NCBI GenBank assembly: GCA_947589595.1
Contig: CANQBV010000015.1
Location: 1 to 40,378, forward strand
Direction: 5' to 3'
DNA from: an uncultured Clostridia bacterium
GTDB lineage: Bacteria > Bacillota > Clostridia > Oscillospirales > SIG627
DNA length: 40,378 nt
Shown: positions 24,558 through 32,841 of the stretch, one piece after another
Position numbering within the stretch: position 1 is the stretch's first letter
Layout of the letters: every line of letters starts with the position of its first letter
Translations under genes and position numbers: made by a program
The notes under the pieces: generated by a model
What the model saw: the letters and a program-made list of their open reading frames with translations, nothing else
Database searches by the model: none
Told to the model about the DNA's origin: nothing

Positions 24558-25253
24558 TTATTCTTCGCGGGGATCGATGTATTTGACCGCGGCGTCGTAG
24601 CGGCCGTAGGTCTTTACATTGGATTCATACGCTTCCTTGGGGTCTTTGCCGTGGCGGATCTGCTCCATCATTTTGCCGAGGTGAACGAACTTGTAGCCAA
24701 TGATCTCGTTGTCTTCATCCAGACCGAGGGAAAGAATGTAGCCCTCCGCCATTTCCAGATAGCGAACGCCTTTTTCATTGGTGGCGAAGATCGTGCCGAT
24801 CTGGCTGCGCAGCCCCTTGCCGAGGTCGTCCAGAGAAGAACCGATCGGAAGACCGTCTTCGGAAAAAGCGGTCTGGGTGCGGCCGTATACGAGCTGTAGG
24901 AAGATCTCGCGCATGGCAACGTTGATCGCGTCGCAAACCAGGTCCGTGTTCAGCGCTTCGAGAATGGTTTTGCCCTGCAGGATTTCGGCGGCCATGGCGG
25001 CGGAGTGGGTCATACCGGAACAGCCGCTGGTCTCGACCAGCGCTTCCTCAATGATCCCCTTTTTCACGTTGAGGGTCAGCTTGCACGTGCCCTGCTGCGG
25101 CGCGCACCAGCCGATCCCGTGGGAAAGACCGGAAATATCGGTCACGTCATAGGCTTTGACCCATCTGCCCTCTTCGGGAATGGGCGCGGGGCCGTGCTTG
25201 GGGCCTTTTGCCACCACGCACATGTTTTCTACGTCTTGTGTGAATGCACTCAT
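24558..25253 (-). CDS. NifU/IscU-like iron-sulfur cluster assembly scaffold protein
   Basis: A 231-residue protein of the IscU/NifU N-terminal fold class, longer than the usual 125-150 residues. Cys in the places expected for cluster ligands are WCAPQQGTCKLTL, VETSGCSGMTHSAAMAAEIL (equivalent to the IscU GCG segment) and DLVCDAINVAMREIF. The C-terminal 90 residues (YLEMAEGYILSLGLDEDNEIIGYKFVHLG) are an extension not found in standard scaffolds. No IscS-type desulfurase is nearby. AAAGGG precedes the ATG. Co-transcribed with pduL upstream and the GGGtGRT gene downstream, with which it probably works. Confidence 0.85.
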   Translation of the reverse strand: MSAFTQDVENMCVVAKGPKHGPAPIPEEGRWVKAYDVTDISGLSHGIGWCAPQQGTCKLTLNVKKGIIEEALVETSGCSGMTHSAAMAAEILQGKTILEALNTDLVCDAINVAMREIFLQLVYGRTQTAFSEDGLPIGSSLDDLGKGLRSQIGTIFATNEKGVRYLEMAEGYILSLGLDEDNEIIGYKFVHLGKMMEQIRHGKDPKEAYESNVKTYGRYDAAVKYIDPREE

Positions 25254-25288
25254 TGTTTTACCCTTTCTTTATCGGTTTGAATTTCAAA

Positions 25289-25861
25289 TCAGTCCACGAT
25301 CACGCCGTAGGTGCCGGGAACGGCGCAGGCGGCGTTGGATTCGTCGGTATCGATGTGCATGGCGGCGGCAAAGTCCGGACGGACGCGCACCACGACTTCA
25401 TCGAACACAAGGGCTCTTTCGCCCTCCACTCTTACCTTGACGATCTGTTTGTCTTTCACGCCGAAGACTTCGGCGTCGGCCGGGGTGAAATGAATGTGAC
25501 GCTTGGCGATCATAACGCCTTCCTGAAGCTCCACCTTGTTTTCGCCCGCGGTGATAGTGCAGGCGCCGCTGCCGGCCGTATCGCCGGATTCGCGGATGGG
25601 AGCTTTGATCCCGAGCGTTCTCGCATCGGTAGCGGAAACCTCCACCTGCGAGGCCTTTCTTGCCGGGCCGAGAATGATCACGTTTTTGATCGTGCCCTTC
25701 GGGCCGGTGATATCCACTCTCTCCTCACAGGCAAACTGACCGGGCTGGGAAAGATCTTTCTTGCGGGTAAGCTGATACCCTTTGCCGAAAAGAGCTTCGA
25801 TATGGGCTTCGGACAGGTGCACGTGGCGGGCAGAGGTTTCTACCAATACTTTCTTTTCCAT
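25289..25861 (-). CDS. pduL: Phosphate acyltransferase PduL
   Basis: A 190-residue phosphotransacylase that exchanges CoA for phosphate on acetyl- or propionyl-CoA. Two PduL beta-barrel domains with the zinc-binding His motifs are visible: SARHVHLS near the N-terminus, AKRHIHFTPADAE in the middle, and AMHIDTDESNAA near the C-terminus. It has no N-terminal microcompartment targeting helix, and no shell genes are near, so this is the cytosolic type that makes acetyl phosphate for acetate/ATP production. It fits with PFOR in the same window. First gene of a three-gene operon; promoter at 25901-25930; GGAGATG ribosome site. Confidence 0.95.
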   Translation of the reverse strand: MEKKVLVETSARHVHLSEAHIEALFGKGYQLTRKKDLSQPGQFACEERVDITGPKGTIKNVIILGPARKASQVEVSATDARTLGIKAPIRESGDTAGSGACTITAGENKVELQEGVMIAKRHIHFTPADAEVFGVKDKQIVKVRVEGERALVFDEVVVRVRPDFAAAMHIDTDESNAACAVPGTYGVIVD

Positions 25862-25900
25862 TGCTTAACATCTCCTTTTTTGGTAGCTTTCAACCAGATT

Positions 25901-25930
25901 AGTATACTATATTTTTTCACCCTTTGTAAA
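25901..25930 (-). promoter_or_regulatory. Sigma-A-type promoter of the pduL operon
   Basis: On the minus strand TTTACA (25930-25925), an 18-base spacer and TATACT (25906-25901). Confidence 0.7.
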
Positions 25931-25939
25931 GGGCTTTTT

Positions 25940-26842
25940 TTAATTTTCCAGCCGGAAAGCGACAAGCTTTGCGGCGGCGAAAAGCGTAAGCGCAAGATTC
26001 ACCAGAAGCGCCGCGGTGTCCGCCGCGGAAAGAGTGGCGACGGCGGCAAACACGGCAATAAATTTCGGCAGCACGGTATTGCACCCGAAAAACACACAGA
26101 GCAGCGCGCTGGCGGCATAAAGATCGGGGTGGGCGTAGGCGGGCCAGCCCAGCGAAATTTCCGCCTGATACAGGAAAAAGAGCAAAGCGCTGATCAGAAA
26201 AAGAAACTGCCCGATATACAGACTCTTGTTGGCGTACTGCGCCACGTCCCGGTACTCCACGACCATACGCACCGCAAAATACAGCGCCGGCGCCAGGGAA
26301 AGAAACGAGAGGGGAACGCTTTTTTTGCTGCTGTTCTGCACGGCGCCGATCAGAAGCGAAACGCCGCCGACGAGCTGTAAAATCACCAGCGCATAACGGA
26401 ACGCAGCGCTTTCTTCGGGAACGGAGGCAAACGCGGAGAAAAGGAAGCCGAAGCCCAAAAGAAAATAGGAAAAAGCGGAAAGCGTGCCGAGCCAGGTTTT
26501 ACTGGAGGCGGCAAAGCCGTGCAGGAAATCCGGGTCGGCGGGGTCGACCTCCGGCAGCTCGTCTTCCTCCTTGTAATAAAGAAAATCTCCTTCCGCCGAA
26601 ACTTCTTCCTCCGCGGCCTCCGCCCCCTTGCGGGAAAGCCGGATGGCGACGATCAAAAGGAAAAAGAACGCCGCGAAGGCAATGATATTGAACAGCGTGC
26701 AGAAAAGAGAGCTTGTGCGGAAAAAGCCGCTTTGCGGATCCACGGTCTTGAACAGGATCCAAAGGCGCAGGAGAAAGGTGATCGGCGTGCAAATAGAAAT
26801 GAAAATCAGCAGCTTTTGAAAGGTTTTGGCGTGAAAAGGCAT
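25940..26842 (-). CDS. Unknown polytopic membrane protein
   Basis: A 300-residue protein I do not recognise. About eight hydrophobic helices: two in the first 70 residues, then a cytoplasmic acidic loop (about 73-110, rich in Glu/Asp), then about six more. It has no transporter or enzyme motif that I can name. Last gene of the minus-strand operon that starts with the GT2-GtrA protein; a GAGGAAC site precedes the ATG. No intrinsic terminator with a T-run on this strand follows, so read-through into the pduL operon is possible. Confidence 0.75.
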   Translation of the reverse strand: MPFHAKTFQKLLIFISICTPITFLLRLWILFKTVDPQSGFFRTSSLFCTLFNIIAFAAFFFLLIVAIRLSRKGAEAAEEEVSAEGDFLYYKEEDELPEVDPADPDFLHGFAASSKTWLGTLSAFSYFLLGFGFLFSAFASVPEESAAFRYALVILQLVGGVSLLIGAVQNSSKKSVPLSFLSLAPALYFAVRMVVEYRDVAQYANKSLYIGQFLFLISALLFFLYQAEISLGWPAYAHPDLYAASALLCVFFGCNTVLPKFIAVFAAVATLSAADTAALLVNLALTLFAAAKLVAFRLEN

Positions 26843-26862
26843 GGGGGTTCCTCAATTCCGTT

Positions 26863-27072
26863 TTATTTTTTGTGCCGCGAAACGATTCGGCACACACTGC
26901 CGACAAGGCAGATCAGGCTCAGGATCAACACCAGAAATTTGGTGATGTCGTTGTTTAAAAACGCCATGGCTTCGTTAAAGCGATCGATCACGAAAAAGGT
27001 GACGAGCATCAGCGAAAGGATCAGCGTGATATGGGGCAAAAGCCGGTCAAAAAAGCGGAGCAAACGTTTCAT
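26863..27072 (-). CDS. Small two-helix membrane protein, unknown
   Basis: A 69-residue protein with a basic N-terminus and C-terminus and two hydrophobic helices (about 13-29 and 45-62). AGGAGG lies 5 bases before the ATG, and its start overlaps the preceding stop by four bases (ATGA), so it is translationally coupled to the phosphodiester glycosidase. It may be a partner or stabiliser of a neighbouring membrane protein (inference). Confidence 0.75.
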   Translation of the reverse strand: MKRLLRFFDRLLPHITLILSLMLVTFFVIDRFNEAMAFLNNDITKFLVLILSLICLVGSVCRIVSRHKK

Positions 27073-27995
27073 AGATCCTCCTGATACGGGGCAAGATAAA
27101 TAATATCGCTGATCTCTCTTCCGCCCGGTGTGGACGGAGACGAAATGATTTTGCCGTTCAGCACCATGACCGCCGAATGACCGCCGTCCAGGTTATACGC
27201 GCTTTGGCAACCGAGCGATTCAAACAGGGCGGCCAGCTCAACGAGCGTCATCCCGCGGGAGGCCTCCTGCCGACCGTCCACCGCCACGAACACATAGTGC
27301 CCCGGCTCGTAGTAGCCCAGCGCCATGCGGGGATTCGGGCCGGAAATGCCGGTGTCGAATTCCGTAATGGCCTTGCCGTCCCGCAAGAGCTCGGGACCGA
27401 AGTCCCAAATCTGCCAGGCGCCGCCGGCAATGGCGGCGTCGATCTGAAAAACAGCGTAAGGGTAGGTGCGGAAAGTGCCGTCGTAATACAAAGCGCCGAT
27501 CTGGTGGGCTTTGTTTTTTCGGTAGATCACGCCGTTGCGAACCACCACGCTGCGATCGCGGATGCCGCAGTAATCGCCGGAAACGGCGAAAACCGCGCCG
27601 TTTTCTTCCGCTATGGAAAGCACGGAATCGGCGATGCCTTTCCCGAAGCTGCCGCCGGCAAAGGCGGTTTGCAGCGTGCGAATATTGCGTACGTAAAGCT
27701 CGGCAAGGTGGTAGACGACGCCGTTTTCCTCCACGGTGGTGACTTGCAGGTCAATGCCGCCGTCCCGGTAGAAATCTTCCCCGCAGAGAACCTCGCCGTT
27801 TTCGGTGAATTTGCCGGGGAACGAAAAATCTTGCGGCGCCGCGTCGAGCGGGACAGAGCCGTAGTTTTCCGAAATCACGCGCGGGAGAACGTGGTGAAAC
27901 AGGGCAAATACCACCAGCGCCGCGCCGAAAAGCGCCAGATCCAGAAGAAACACCAGCGCAAGCCGAAAGGGGCTTTTGATTTTGCGGGCGGGCAT
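27069..27995 (-). CDS. Phosphodiester glycosidase family protein (NAGPA/DUF2233)
   Basis: A 308-residue protein with one N-terminal membrane helix (about 10-32) and an extracellular catalytic domain. Family motifs are AVSGDYCGIRDRS, the GPNPRMALGYYEPGHYVFVAVDGR strand pair, and the C-terminal AYNLDGGHSAVMVLNGK. It is shorter than, and clearly distinct from, the paralogue at 8072-9265. Its ATG abuts the stop codon of the GT2-GtrA gene, with GGAAAAGG inside that gene's end. The context points to processing of a surface glycan that carries phosphodiester-linked sugars (inference). Confidence 0.88.
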   Translation of the reverse strand: MPARKIKSPFRLALVFLLDLALFGAALVVFALFHHVLPRVISENYGSVPLDAAPQDFSFPGKFTENGEVLCGEDFYRDGGIDLQVTTVEENGVVYHLAELYVRNIRTLQTAFAGGSFGKGIADSVLSIAEENGAVFAVSGDYCGIRDRSVVVRNGVIYRKNKAHQIGALYYDGTFRTYPYAVFQIDAAIAGGAWQIWDFGPELLRDGKAITEFDTGISGPNPRMALGYYEPGHYVFVAVDGRQEASRGMTLVELAALFESLGCQSAYNLDGGHSAVMVLNGKIISSPSTPGGREISDIIYLAPYQEDL

Positions 27996-29078
27996 TTATT
28001 TGCCTTTTCCTTTCGGGAAGACAATATATTTCTGCAGCAAAAAGCTGACCGGGAAGCAGATGATCTGGGACAAAATATAGGAAAGAATGCGGTGGATCCC
28101 CAAATTGGTGAAAAGGTTGGTAAAGTAATTATTGCCGAAAAATACCAGGATCACCGTCAAAGCATAGAGCGTGAGCGTTTTATATTGTTTGTCCGAATTG
28201 CGGAACACGACCTTGCGGTTTACAAGGTAATTGACCAGAGAACTGATTATCCTTGCCGGCAGGATACTGACGGTGTTGACCAGGTTGGAGCTGGCAATGA
28301 AATTCACAAAAATCCCCGAAAAAACGGCAAACAAAGCCGTGTCGATCAGCCAGGCAACCCCCGAGGAAAACGCGAAGGACAAAAACTGATACAGCTTGCT
28401 GCAGGCGTTTTTCCACAGGGTTCCGTAAACACGCCTGGCGTCCTGGAGGGGATGAAAGTGGCTGGATTTGTTTTCTTCCAGATACACGGTTTCGATCGTG
28501 ATTTCACGGACGCCGATTTTTTCCCGGCAGGCGGAGCAGAGCATTTGCATTTCATATTCGTAGCGGTCGCCGGGGATCGAGAGCATAAACGGGATCAGAT
28601 CCGCGGAGAACGCGCGCAGGCCGGTTTGCGTGTCGTAAACGCGCGCGCCGATGAGCAAGCGAAACGTCCAGCGCGACAGGGTGTTGCCGAAAACACTTCT
28701 CGCCGGAACGTTGCCCTGAAACGAGCGTGAACCGAGGATCAGCTCTCCCGGGTGCGCTTCGGCTTCCTTCAGGCAGGCAAAAATATCCTTGGGAAGATGC
28801 TGCCCGTCCGCGTCGGCGGTGACCACGGTCTCCGTTTGCGGGAAATTTTCCTGAATATAGGAAAAAGCGGTTTTTAAAGCGGCTCCCTTGCCGCGGTTTT
28901 CCGGGTGCGCCAAAACAAGACATCCGAAACGCTTTTCGGCAGCGTCGAAAATAGGCTGACAGGCTTCTTTCCCGCCGTCGTCTACCAAAAGGATGGGGCC
29001 GGAAAAGCTTTCGCGGAGGTTCTCCAGCAGCCGGAGAAGCTTTTCGTCCGGTTTGTAGGCGGGGATCGCAATGATCAT
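27996..29078 (-). CDS. Bifunctional glycosyltransferase family 2 / GtrA protein
   Basis: A 360-residue fusion. The N-terminal GT-A domain (about 1-220) resembles dolichyl/polyprenyl-phosphate sugar synthases: IPAYKPDEKLL, the acidic DADG at 89-92, and the ANRGKGAAL-like ENRGKGAALKTAF. The C-terminal GtrA domain (about 235-355) has four membrane helices and probably helps flip a lipid-linked sugar. I chose the ATG at 29078 because AAAGGA sits 7 bases before it; an in-frame ATG at 29087 touches that site and is too close. First gene of a four-gene envelope operon. Confidence 0.92.
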   Translation of the reverse strand: MIIAIPAYKPDEKLLRLLENLRESFSGPILLVDDGGKEACQPIFDAAEKRFGCLVLAHPENRGKGAALKTAFSYIQENFPQTETVVTADADGQHLPKDIFACLKEAEAHPGELILGSRSFQGNVPARSVFGNTLSRWTFRLLIGARVYDTQTGLRAFSADLIPFMLSIPGDRYEYEMQMLCSACREKIGVREITIETVYLEENKSSHFHPLQDARRVYGTLWKNACSKLYQFLSFAFSSGVAWLIDTALFAVFSGIFVNFIASSNLVNTVSILPARIISSLVNYLVNRKVVFRNSDKQYKTLTLYALTVILVFFGNNYFTNLFTNLGIHRILSYILSQIICFPVSFLLQKYIVFPKGKGK

Positions 29079-29146
29079 AAAAAACATCCTTTCCGATTCC
29101 GGGAATTTAAGAAATTGACAAGGAATTTTCGGTACCTGATTCCCTT

Positions 29147-29175
29147 ATTATAATGAAAATCGGAAAGTTTTGCAA
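29147..29175 (-). promoter_or_regulatory. Promoter of the GT2-GtrA operon
   Basis: On the minus strand TTGCAA (29175-29170), a 17-base spacer and TATAAT (29152-29147). Confidence 0.8.
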
Positions 29176-29184
29176 TACCCTGAA

Positions 29185-29235
29185 CCCGCTTCCGGGAAAT
29201 TTTTGTGAGCCCGCTTCCGGAAAATATTTGTCGAG
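29185..29235. repeat. Tandem 25-26 bp repeat between divergent promoters
   Basis: Copies 29185-29209 and 29210-29235 share CCCGCTTCCGG, AAAT, TTTGT and GAG. They lie 9 bases upstream of the -35 of the GT2-GtrA promoter, so they may be a regulator's tandem site. The rest of 29236-29319 holds no recognised feature. Confidence 0.65.
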
Positions 29236-29319
29236 CCGAAAATGCCCGGCGAAAAACGACGGCGTCTTTGCCGAACGCCCCCTGGAAATTTTCATTCTTT
29301 TTTATTTTTTGAAAAAAGG

Positions 29320-29348
29320 TTGATTTTTTCACCCGCGTGCAGTATAAT
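29320..29348 (+). promoter_or_regulatory. Promoter of the kinase/capsule-regulator operon
   Basis: TTGATT (29320-29325), a 17-base spacer and TATAAT (29343-29348). Confidence 0.85.
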
Positions 29349-29438
29349 GGGGAAAATAAAATAGAAGGGTATCTTCTTTTTGCCGGCCCGCCGTCTTTGG
29401 CGGCAAAAGCAAAACGGGGAGTACAAACAGAACATTTT

Positions 29439-30548
29439 ATGATTTCTGAACTGGAAAAAGTGCCCGTTATTCTGCGCAATTTCGGTCTGGCAGCCGATTC
29501 GTGCACCACTACCGTCCTTCACAGCGGCCATATCAATTCCACCTTAAAGGTGGATTTCACTTTCAAGGGTGAAAATAAGAGTGTGATCCTGCAGCGAGTC
29601 AATACGTATGTGTTCCAGAATCCGATCGGGATCATGAATAACATCGACCTGGTGACACGCCATATCCGCCGGAAGCTGATTGCAGACGGCGTGGATCCGA
29701 AAGGGCGCGTGCTGGAATTTATCCCCAATGTAGAGGGGCAGAATTATTTTTTTGAGGATCGCGACAATTTCTGGCGCGCCTACTGGTACGTTGAAAACAC
29801 CGTAACCTATGACAAAGCGGAAGATCTGCGCGTTTTGCAAAACGCCGGCCGCGCTTTCGGCCTGTTTCAGCATCAGCTCGCCGATCTGCCGATGCACCTT
29901 TTGGTGGACACGATGCCCGGCTTCCACGATACGCGCCGCCGCATGGAAAATTTCTTTGCCGCCGCCGAGCGAGACGAAGCCGGCAGAAGAAAAAATATCG
30001 AAGAAGAGATTCGCCTTCTCCGGGAAAACGAGCCGGTTTGGAAACAGCTCGGCGTTTTGCGGGCGGAAGGGTTTCTGCCGCTGCGCGTGACGCACAACGA
30101 CACCAAATACAATAATATTTTGATCGACAAAAACAGCGGCGAGGCGGTGTGCGTGATCGATCTGGACACGGTAACGCCGGGACTTTGCGCCTATGATTTC
30201 GGAGATGCGATCCGTTTTGCCGCCAATTTTGCAGCGGAGGACGAAAAGGATCTTTCGAAGGTAGGGCTGAACCTCGAAGCGTACGAAGCCTTTGCCTCCG
30301 GGTTTGTGAGCGAATGCCGCACTTTCTGTTCCCGCGAGGAGTTGGAAAGCCTGGCGATCGGCGCGGTGACGATCACCTTCGAACTGGCCGCGCGCTTTTT
30401 GGAGGATTACCTCAACGGAGATAAGTATTTCCGTGTCGCCCATCCGGAGCACAATCTGGAACGCGGGCGCAGCCAGTTGGCGCTGGCGCTCGATATGAAA
30501 GAAAAAATTGCACAGATGCAGCAGATCAATCGCAAGTATTACGAATAA
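29439..30548 (+). CDS. NahK-like sugar kinase (aminoglycoside-phosphotransferase fold)
   Basis: A 369-residue kinase of the APH/choline-kinase fold. It resembles N-acetylhexosamine 1-kinase (NahK), which makes GlcNAc/GalNAc 1-phosphate for sugar salvage. The catalytic loop is THNDTKYNNILID and the Mg-binding segment VIDLDTVTPGLCAYDFGDAIRF; the N-lobe has SGHINSTLKV and a Lys-bearing VILQRVN strand. The best start is the ATG at 29439; the only purine-rich site (GGGGAG) is 18 bases away, so translation may be weak. The substrate is inferred from overall likeness only. The Wzz-like gene follows after 45 bases. Confidence 0.82.
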   Translation: MISELEKVPVILRNFGLAADSCTTTVLHSGHINSTLKVDFTFKGENKSVILQRVNTYVFQNPIGIMNNIDLVTRHIRRKLIADGVDPKGRVLEFIPNVEGQNYFFEDRDNFWRAYWYVENTVTYDKAEDLRVLQNAGRAFGLFQHQLADLPMHLLVDTMPGFHDTRRRMENFFAAAERDEAGRRKNIEEEIRLLRENEPVWKQLGVLRAEGFLPLRVTHNDTKYNNILIDKNSGEAVCVIDLDTVTPGLCAYDFGDAIRFAANFAAEDEKDLSKVGLNLEAYEAFASGFVSECRTFCSREELESLAIGAVTITFELAARFLEDYLNGDKYFRVAHPEHNLERGRSQLALALDMKEKIAQMQQINRKYYE

Positions 30549-30593
30549 AGCCGCATTTGCAGAAAGAATCAAATCAAAATAAGGAGACGTGAA

Positions 30594-31292
30594 ATGAACG
30601 AAGACGTACAGATCTCGCTGAAAAGCGTATTGAACTGGCTCTCAAAAGGAATCGTATTCATTCTCCTGGCGGCGATTCTGATGGGCGCGATCTTTTTTGC
30701 CTATTCCAAATATATGATCACGCCGACCTACCAGTCGGTTGTCAAGCTTTGTGCCGACAGTACGGACGACAATTCGCAGCGGATCAATTATTACGTAGCG
30801 GTAGCGCCGCAGTATGTGGAGCTTTTAAACGTCAATGAGTTCTACGGCATGGTGGCCGATGAAATGCTGGAAAAGCACGGGAAGGTGCTGACTGCCGAGC
30901 AGATTTCCGGCAGAGTGACTTTCTCGGACGTGGTGGAGGGAACCGGCGTTTTCTACGTTACCGTGCGCTCTCACGACCCGACGGAAGCCTACCAGATCGC
31001 CCGGGCGATCGCGGATCTGGCTCCGGAACGGATCCGGGATTTAAAGGAGGGCGATAAGCTGCTTGTCGCAAGCTATCCGGTGGAACCGACCGCGCCTTCC
31101 GGCCCCAACGTCGCCAGGAATACCGTTCTCGGCGTTTTATTGGGAATTCTGCTGATGGCGGTGCTGATTATTGCCAAGGAGCTTTTGGATAATCGGGTGA
31201 AATCCTCCGATCAGATCGCAGAGATTTACGGACTTCCCATCCTGGGCACGGTACCCGATTTTACTGTGGTAGAGAAAAAGGGAGGAAAATAA
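30594..31292 (+). CDS. Wzz/CpsC-family polysaccharide chain-length and kinase-modulator protein
   Basis: A 232-residue membrane protein with two helices (about 18-38 and 175-196) framing an extracellular domain, ending in a cytoplasmic tail. Such CpsC/YveK proteins activate the partner BY-kinase and help set surface-polysaccharide length. The Wzz signature is visible as YPVEPTAPSGPN just before the second helix. AAGGAGACG precedes the ATG. The stop overlaps the kinase start (TAATG), the usual coupling of this pair. Confidence 0.92.
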   Translation: MNEDVQISLKSVLNWLSKGIVFILLAAILMGAIFFAYSKYMITPTYQSVVKLCADSTDDNSQRINYYVAVAPQYVELLNVNEFYGMVADEMLEKHGKVLTAEQISGRVTFSDVVEGTGVFYVTVRSHDPTEAYQIARAIADLAPERIRDLKEGDKLLVASYPVEPTAPSGPNVARNTVLGVLLGILLMAVLIIAKELLDNRVKSSDQIAEIYGLPILGTVPDFTVVEKKGGK

Positions 31293-31990
31293 TGGCAGGC
31301 GGATACAACAAAGAGGAAGGCACCTTTTTCGACATCAGAGAGGCCTATCGCACCATCCGCACCAATTTGATGTTTTCGTTGGTGAAAAAAGGGTGCAAGC
31401 GGATTGTATTTACCAGCGCCGTGCAGGGAGAGGGAAAAACCACCACTTCGGCAAACGTGGCGTTCTCGATCGCCAGAAGCCAGCGCAAAGTGCTGCTTTT
31501 GGATATGGATCTGCGGCGGCCGAGGCTGAACCGTCTTTTAAAACTGCCGAATACGCCCGGCTTGAGCAATTTTCTGGGCGGGTTCAATTCTTTGGAGGAA
31601 GTGCTGCATAAAGAGGTCTATGAAAATCTCGACGTGATTTGCGCCGGCACGATTCCCCCGAACCCCGCCGAGCTGATCGGCAGCGACGCCATGGCGCAGT
31701 TTTTGGCGAAGCTGGAAGAACATTATGACTATATCATTATCGACACGGCTCCGGTCAACGTCGTATCGGACGCCATGCCGGTGATCAAAACCTGCGACGG
31801 GGTGGTTCTGGTGGTTAAAGAAAAGTATTCCACGCACACCGAATTGAAAAAGGCGATCAATAAGATCGATTTTATCGGCGGCAGAATCATCGGCACGATT
31901 GTGAACGCGGTTCACGAGGAAAAACACCGCTACGGCCATTACGCGAAAATCGGCTACGGCGAAAAGCCGGAAACGAACAAAGAAGGGTGA
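31292..31990 (+). CDS. CpsD/CapB-type bacterial tyrosine kinase
   Basis: A 232-residue BY-kinase that autophosphorylates tyrosines and governs capsule or exopolysaccharide assembly. EAYRTIRTNL (17-26) is the oligomerisation motif. Walker A is SAVQGEGKTT (42-51), Walker A' VLLLDMDLRRP (67-77) and Walker B IIIDTAP. The C-terminal tail has a small Tyr cluster (HRYGHYAKIGYG) as the phosphorylation target, with fewer tyrosines than in streptococcal CpsD. The order with the Wzz-like protein before and the phosphatase after is the classic trio. Confidence 0.95.
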   Translation: MAGGYNKEEGTFFDIREAYRTIRTNLMFSLVKKGCKRIVFTSAVQGEGKTTTSANVAFSIARSQRKVLLLDMDLRRPRLNRLLKLPNTPGLSNFLGGFNSLEEVLHKEVYENLDVICAGTIPPNPAELIGSDAMAQFLAKLEEHYDYIIIDTAPVNVVSDAMPVIKTCDGVVLVVKEKYSTHTELKKAINKIDFIGGRIIGTIVNAVHEEKHRYGHYAKIGYGEKPETNKEG

Positions 31991-31996
31991 AAACGC

Positions 31997-32713
31997 TTGT
32001 TCGATCTGCATTCTCATATTTTGCCCGGCATTGACGACGGCGCGCGCAGCGCCCGGGAAAGCGGCGCCATGTTAAAGCAGCTTTTCGAGTGCGGTTTTTC
32101 GCACGTTGCGCTGACGCCGCATTTTTACCCTGCCAAAAACAGCGTCGCCCATTTTACCGAAGCGCGGGAAAAGGCGTACCGGGAGCTGCAAAAGCTGCCG
32201 GAGGCCGGCAAGTTTTCCTTTATTTTGGGGGCGGAGGTGTATTTGACCGAATCGCTTTTCAACGTGCAGGAGCTGGCGCCGCTTTGCTACGAAAACACCT
32301 CTTTTGTGTTGGTGGAATTCAGTGAGCGGGAAAGCTTTTCCGCCGCGCAGAACGCAAGGCTCGAACGCCTGATGGCCGCGTTCAACGTTACGCCGGTTAT
32401 CGCGCATATCGACCGTTACCCCTATTTGCTGCACAAGAGCGGAAATTTAGCGACCCTGCGCGCAATGGGATGCGCCCTGCAAATGAACCTGGACGCCTGT
32501 TTTGACTGGAGGAAAAAAAGAGCGGCGCGCCGTCTTTTGCAGGACGGAAGGATCGATTTTTTAGGCAACGACCTGCACCGCCCGTCGCTTGTCCCTGCGG
32601 ACGATTGCAGGCGGCTGGAAAAACTGAAAAAGAAGGTCGGCGCCGGGGCTTTGGCGGAGATCGAAGCAAAATCCGCGGCTCTGTTTGAAAGCGTTCGCTC
32701 CAAAACTTCATAA
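31997..32713 (+). CDS. CpsB/YwqE-type PHP tyrosine phosphatase
   Basis: A 238-residue metal-dependent phosphatase that dephosphorylates the BY-kinase. PHP-domain metal ligands are seen in FDLHSHILPGIDDG at the N-terminus, ALTPHFY, the glutamate in LGAEVYL, PVIAHIDRYP and FLGNDLHRP. The start is TTG at 31997, giving MFDLHSH as in homologues, behind AAGGGTG. The gap after the kinase is 6 bases. No capsule transferases, polymerase or flippase follow; a terminator ends the operon. Confidence 0.93.
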   Translation: MFDLHSHILPGIDDGARSARESGAMLKQLFECGFSHVALTPHFYPAKNSVAHFTEAREKAYRELQKLPEAGKFSFILGAEVYLTESLFNVQELAPLCYENTSFVLVEFSERESFSAAQNARLERLMAAFNVTPVIAHIDRYPYLLHKSGNLATLRAMGCALQMNLDACFDWRKKRAARRLLQDGRIDFLGNDLHRPSLVPADDCRRLEKLKKKVGAGALAEIEAKSAALFESVRSKTS

Positions 32714-32715
32714 AT

Positions 32716-32756
32716 AAATCAAACCAGTGGCGTTAGCGATATCGCCACTGATTTTA
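32716..32756 (+). terminator. Intrinsic terminator of the capsule-regulator operon
   Basis: CAGTGGCG (32725-32732) pairs with CGCCACTG (32743-32750), flanked by AAATC and ATTTTATC. Confidence 0.75.
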
Positions 32757-32841
32757 TCATTTCCCGTCTTTGCGATCGGAAAGAATCGCGCTCGTTTCAA
32801 GATCAATGGTGCTGCTGCGGCAGCGAAAGGAAGAAAAAAAT

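Noticed and set aside
25915..25937. Hairpin CCCTTTGTAAAGGG followed by a T-run as a terminator
   Set aside because: The T-run is on the plus strand, where no gene ends. On the minus strand the hairpin is followed by A-rich sequence and overlaps the pduL -35 box.
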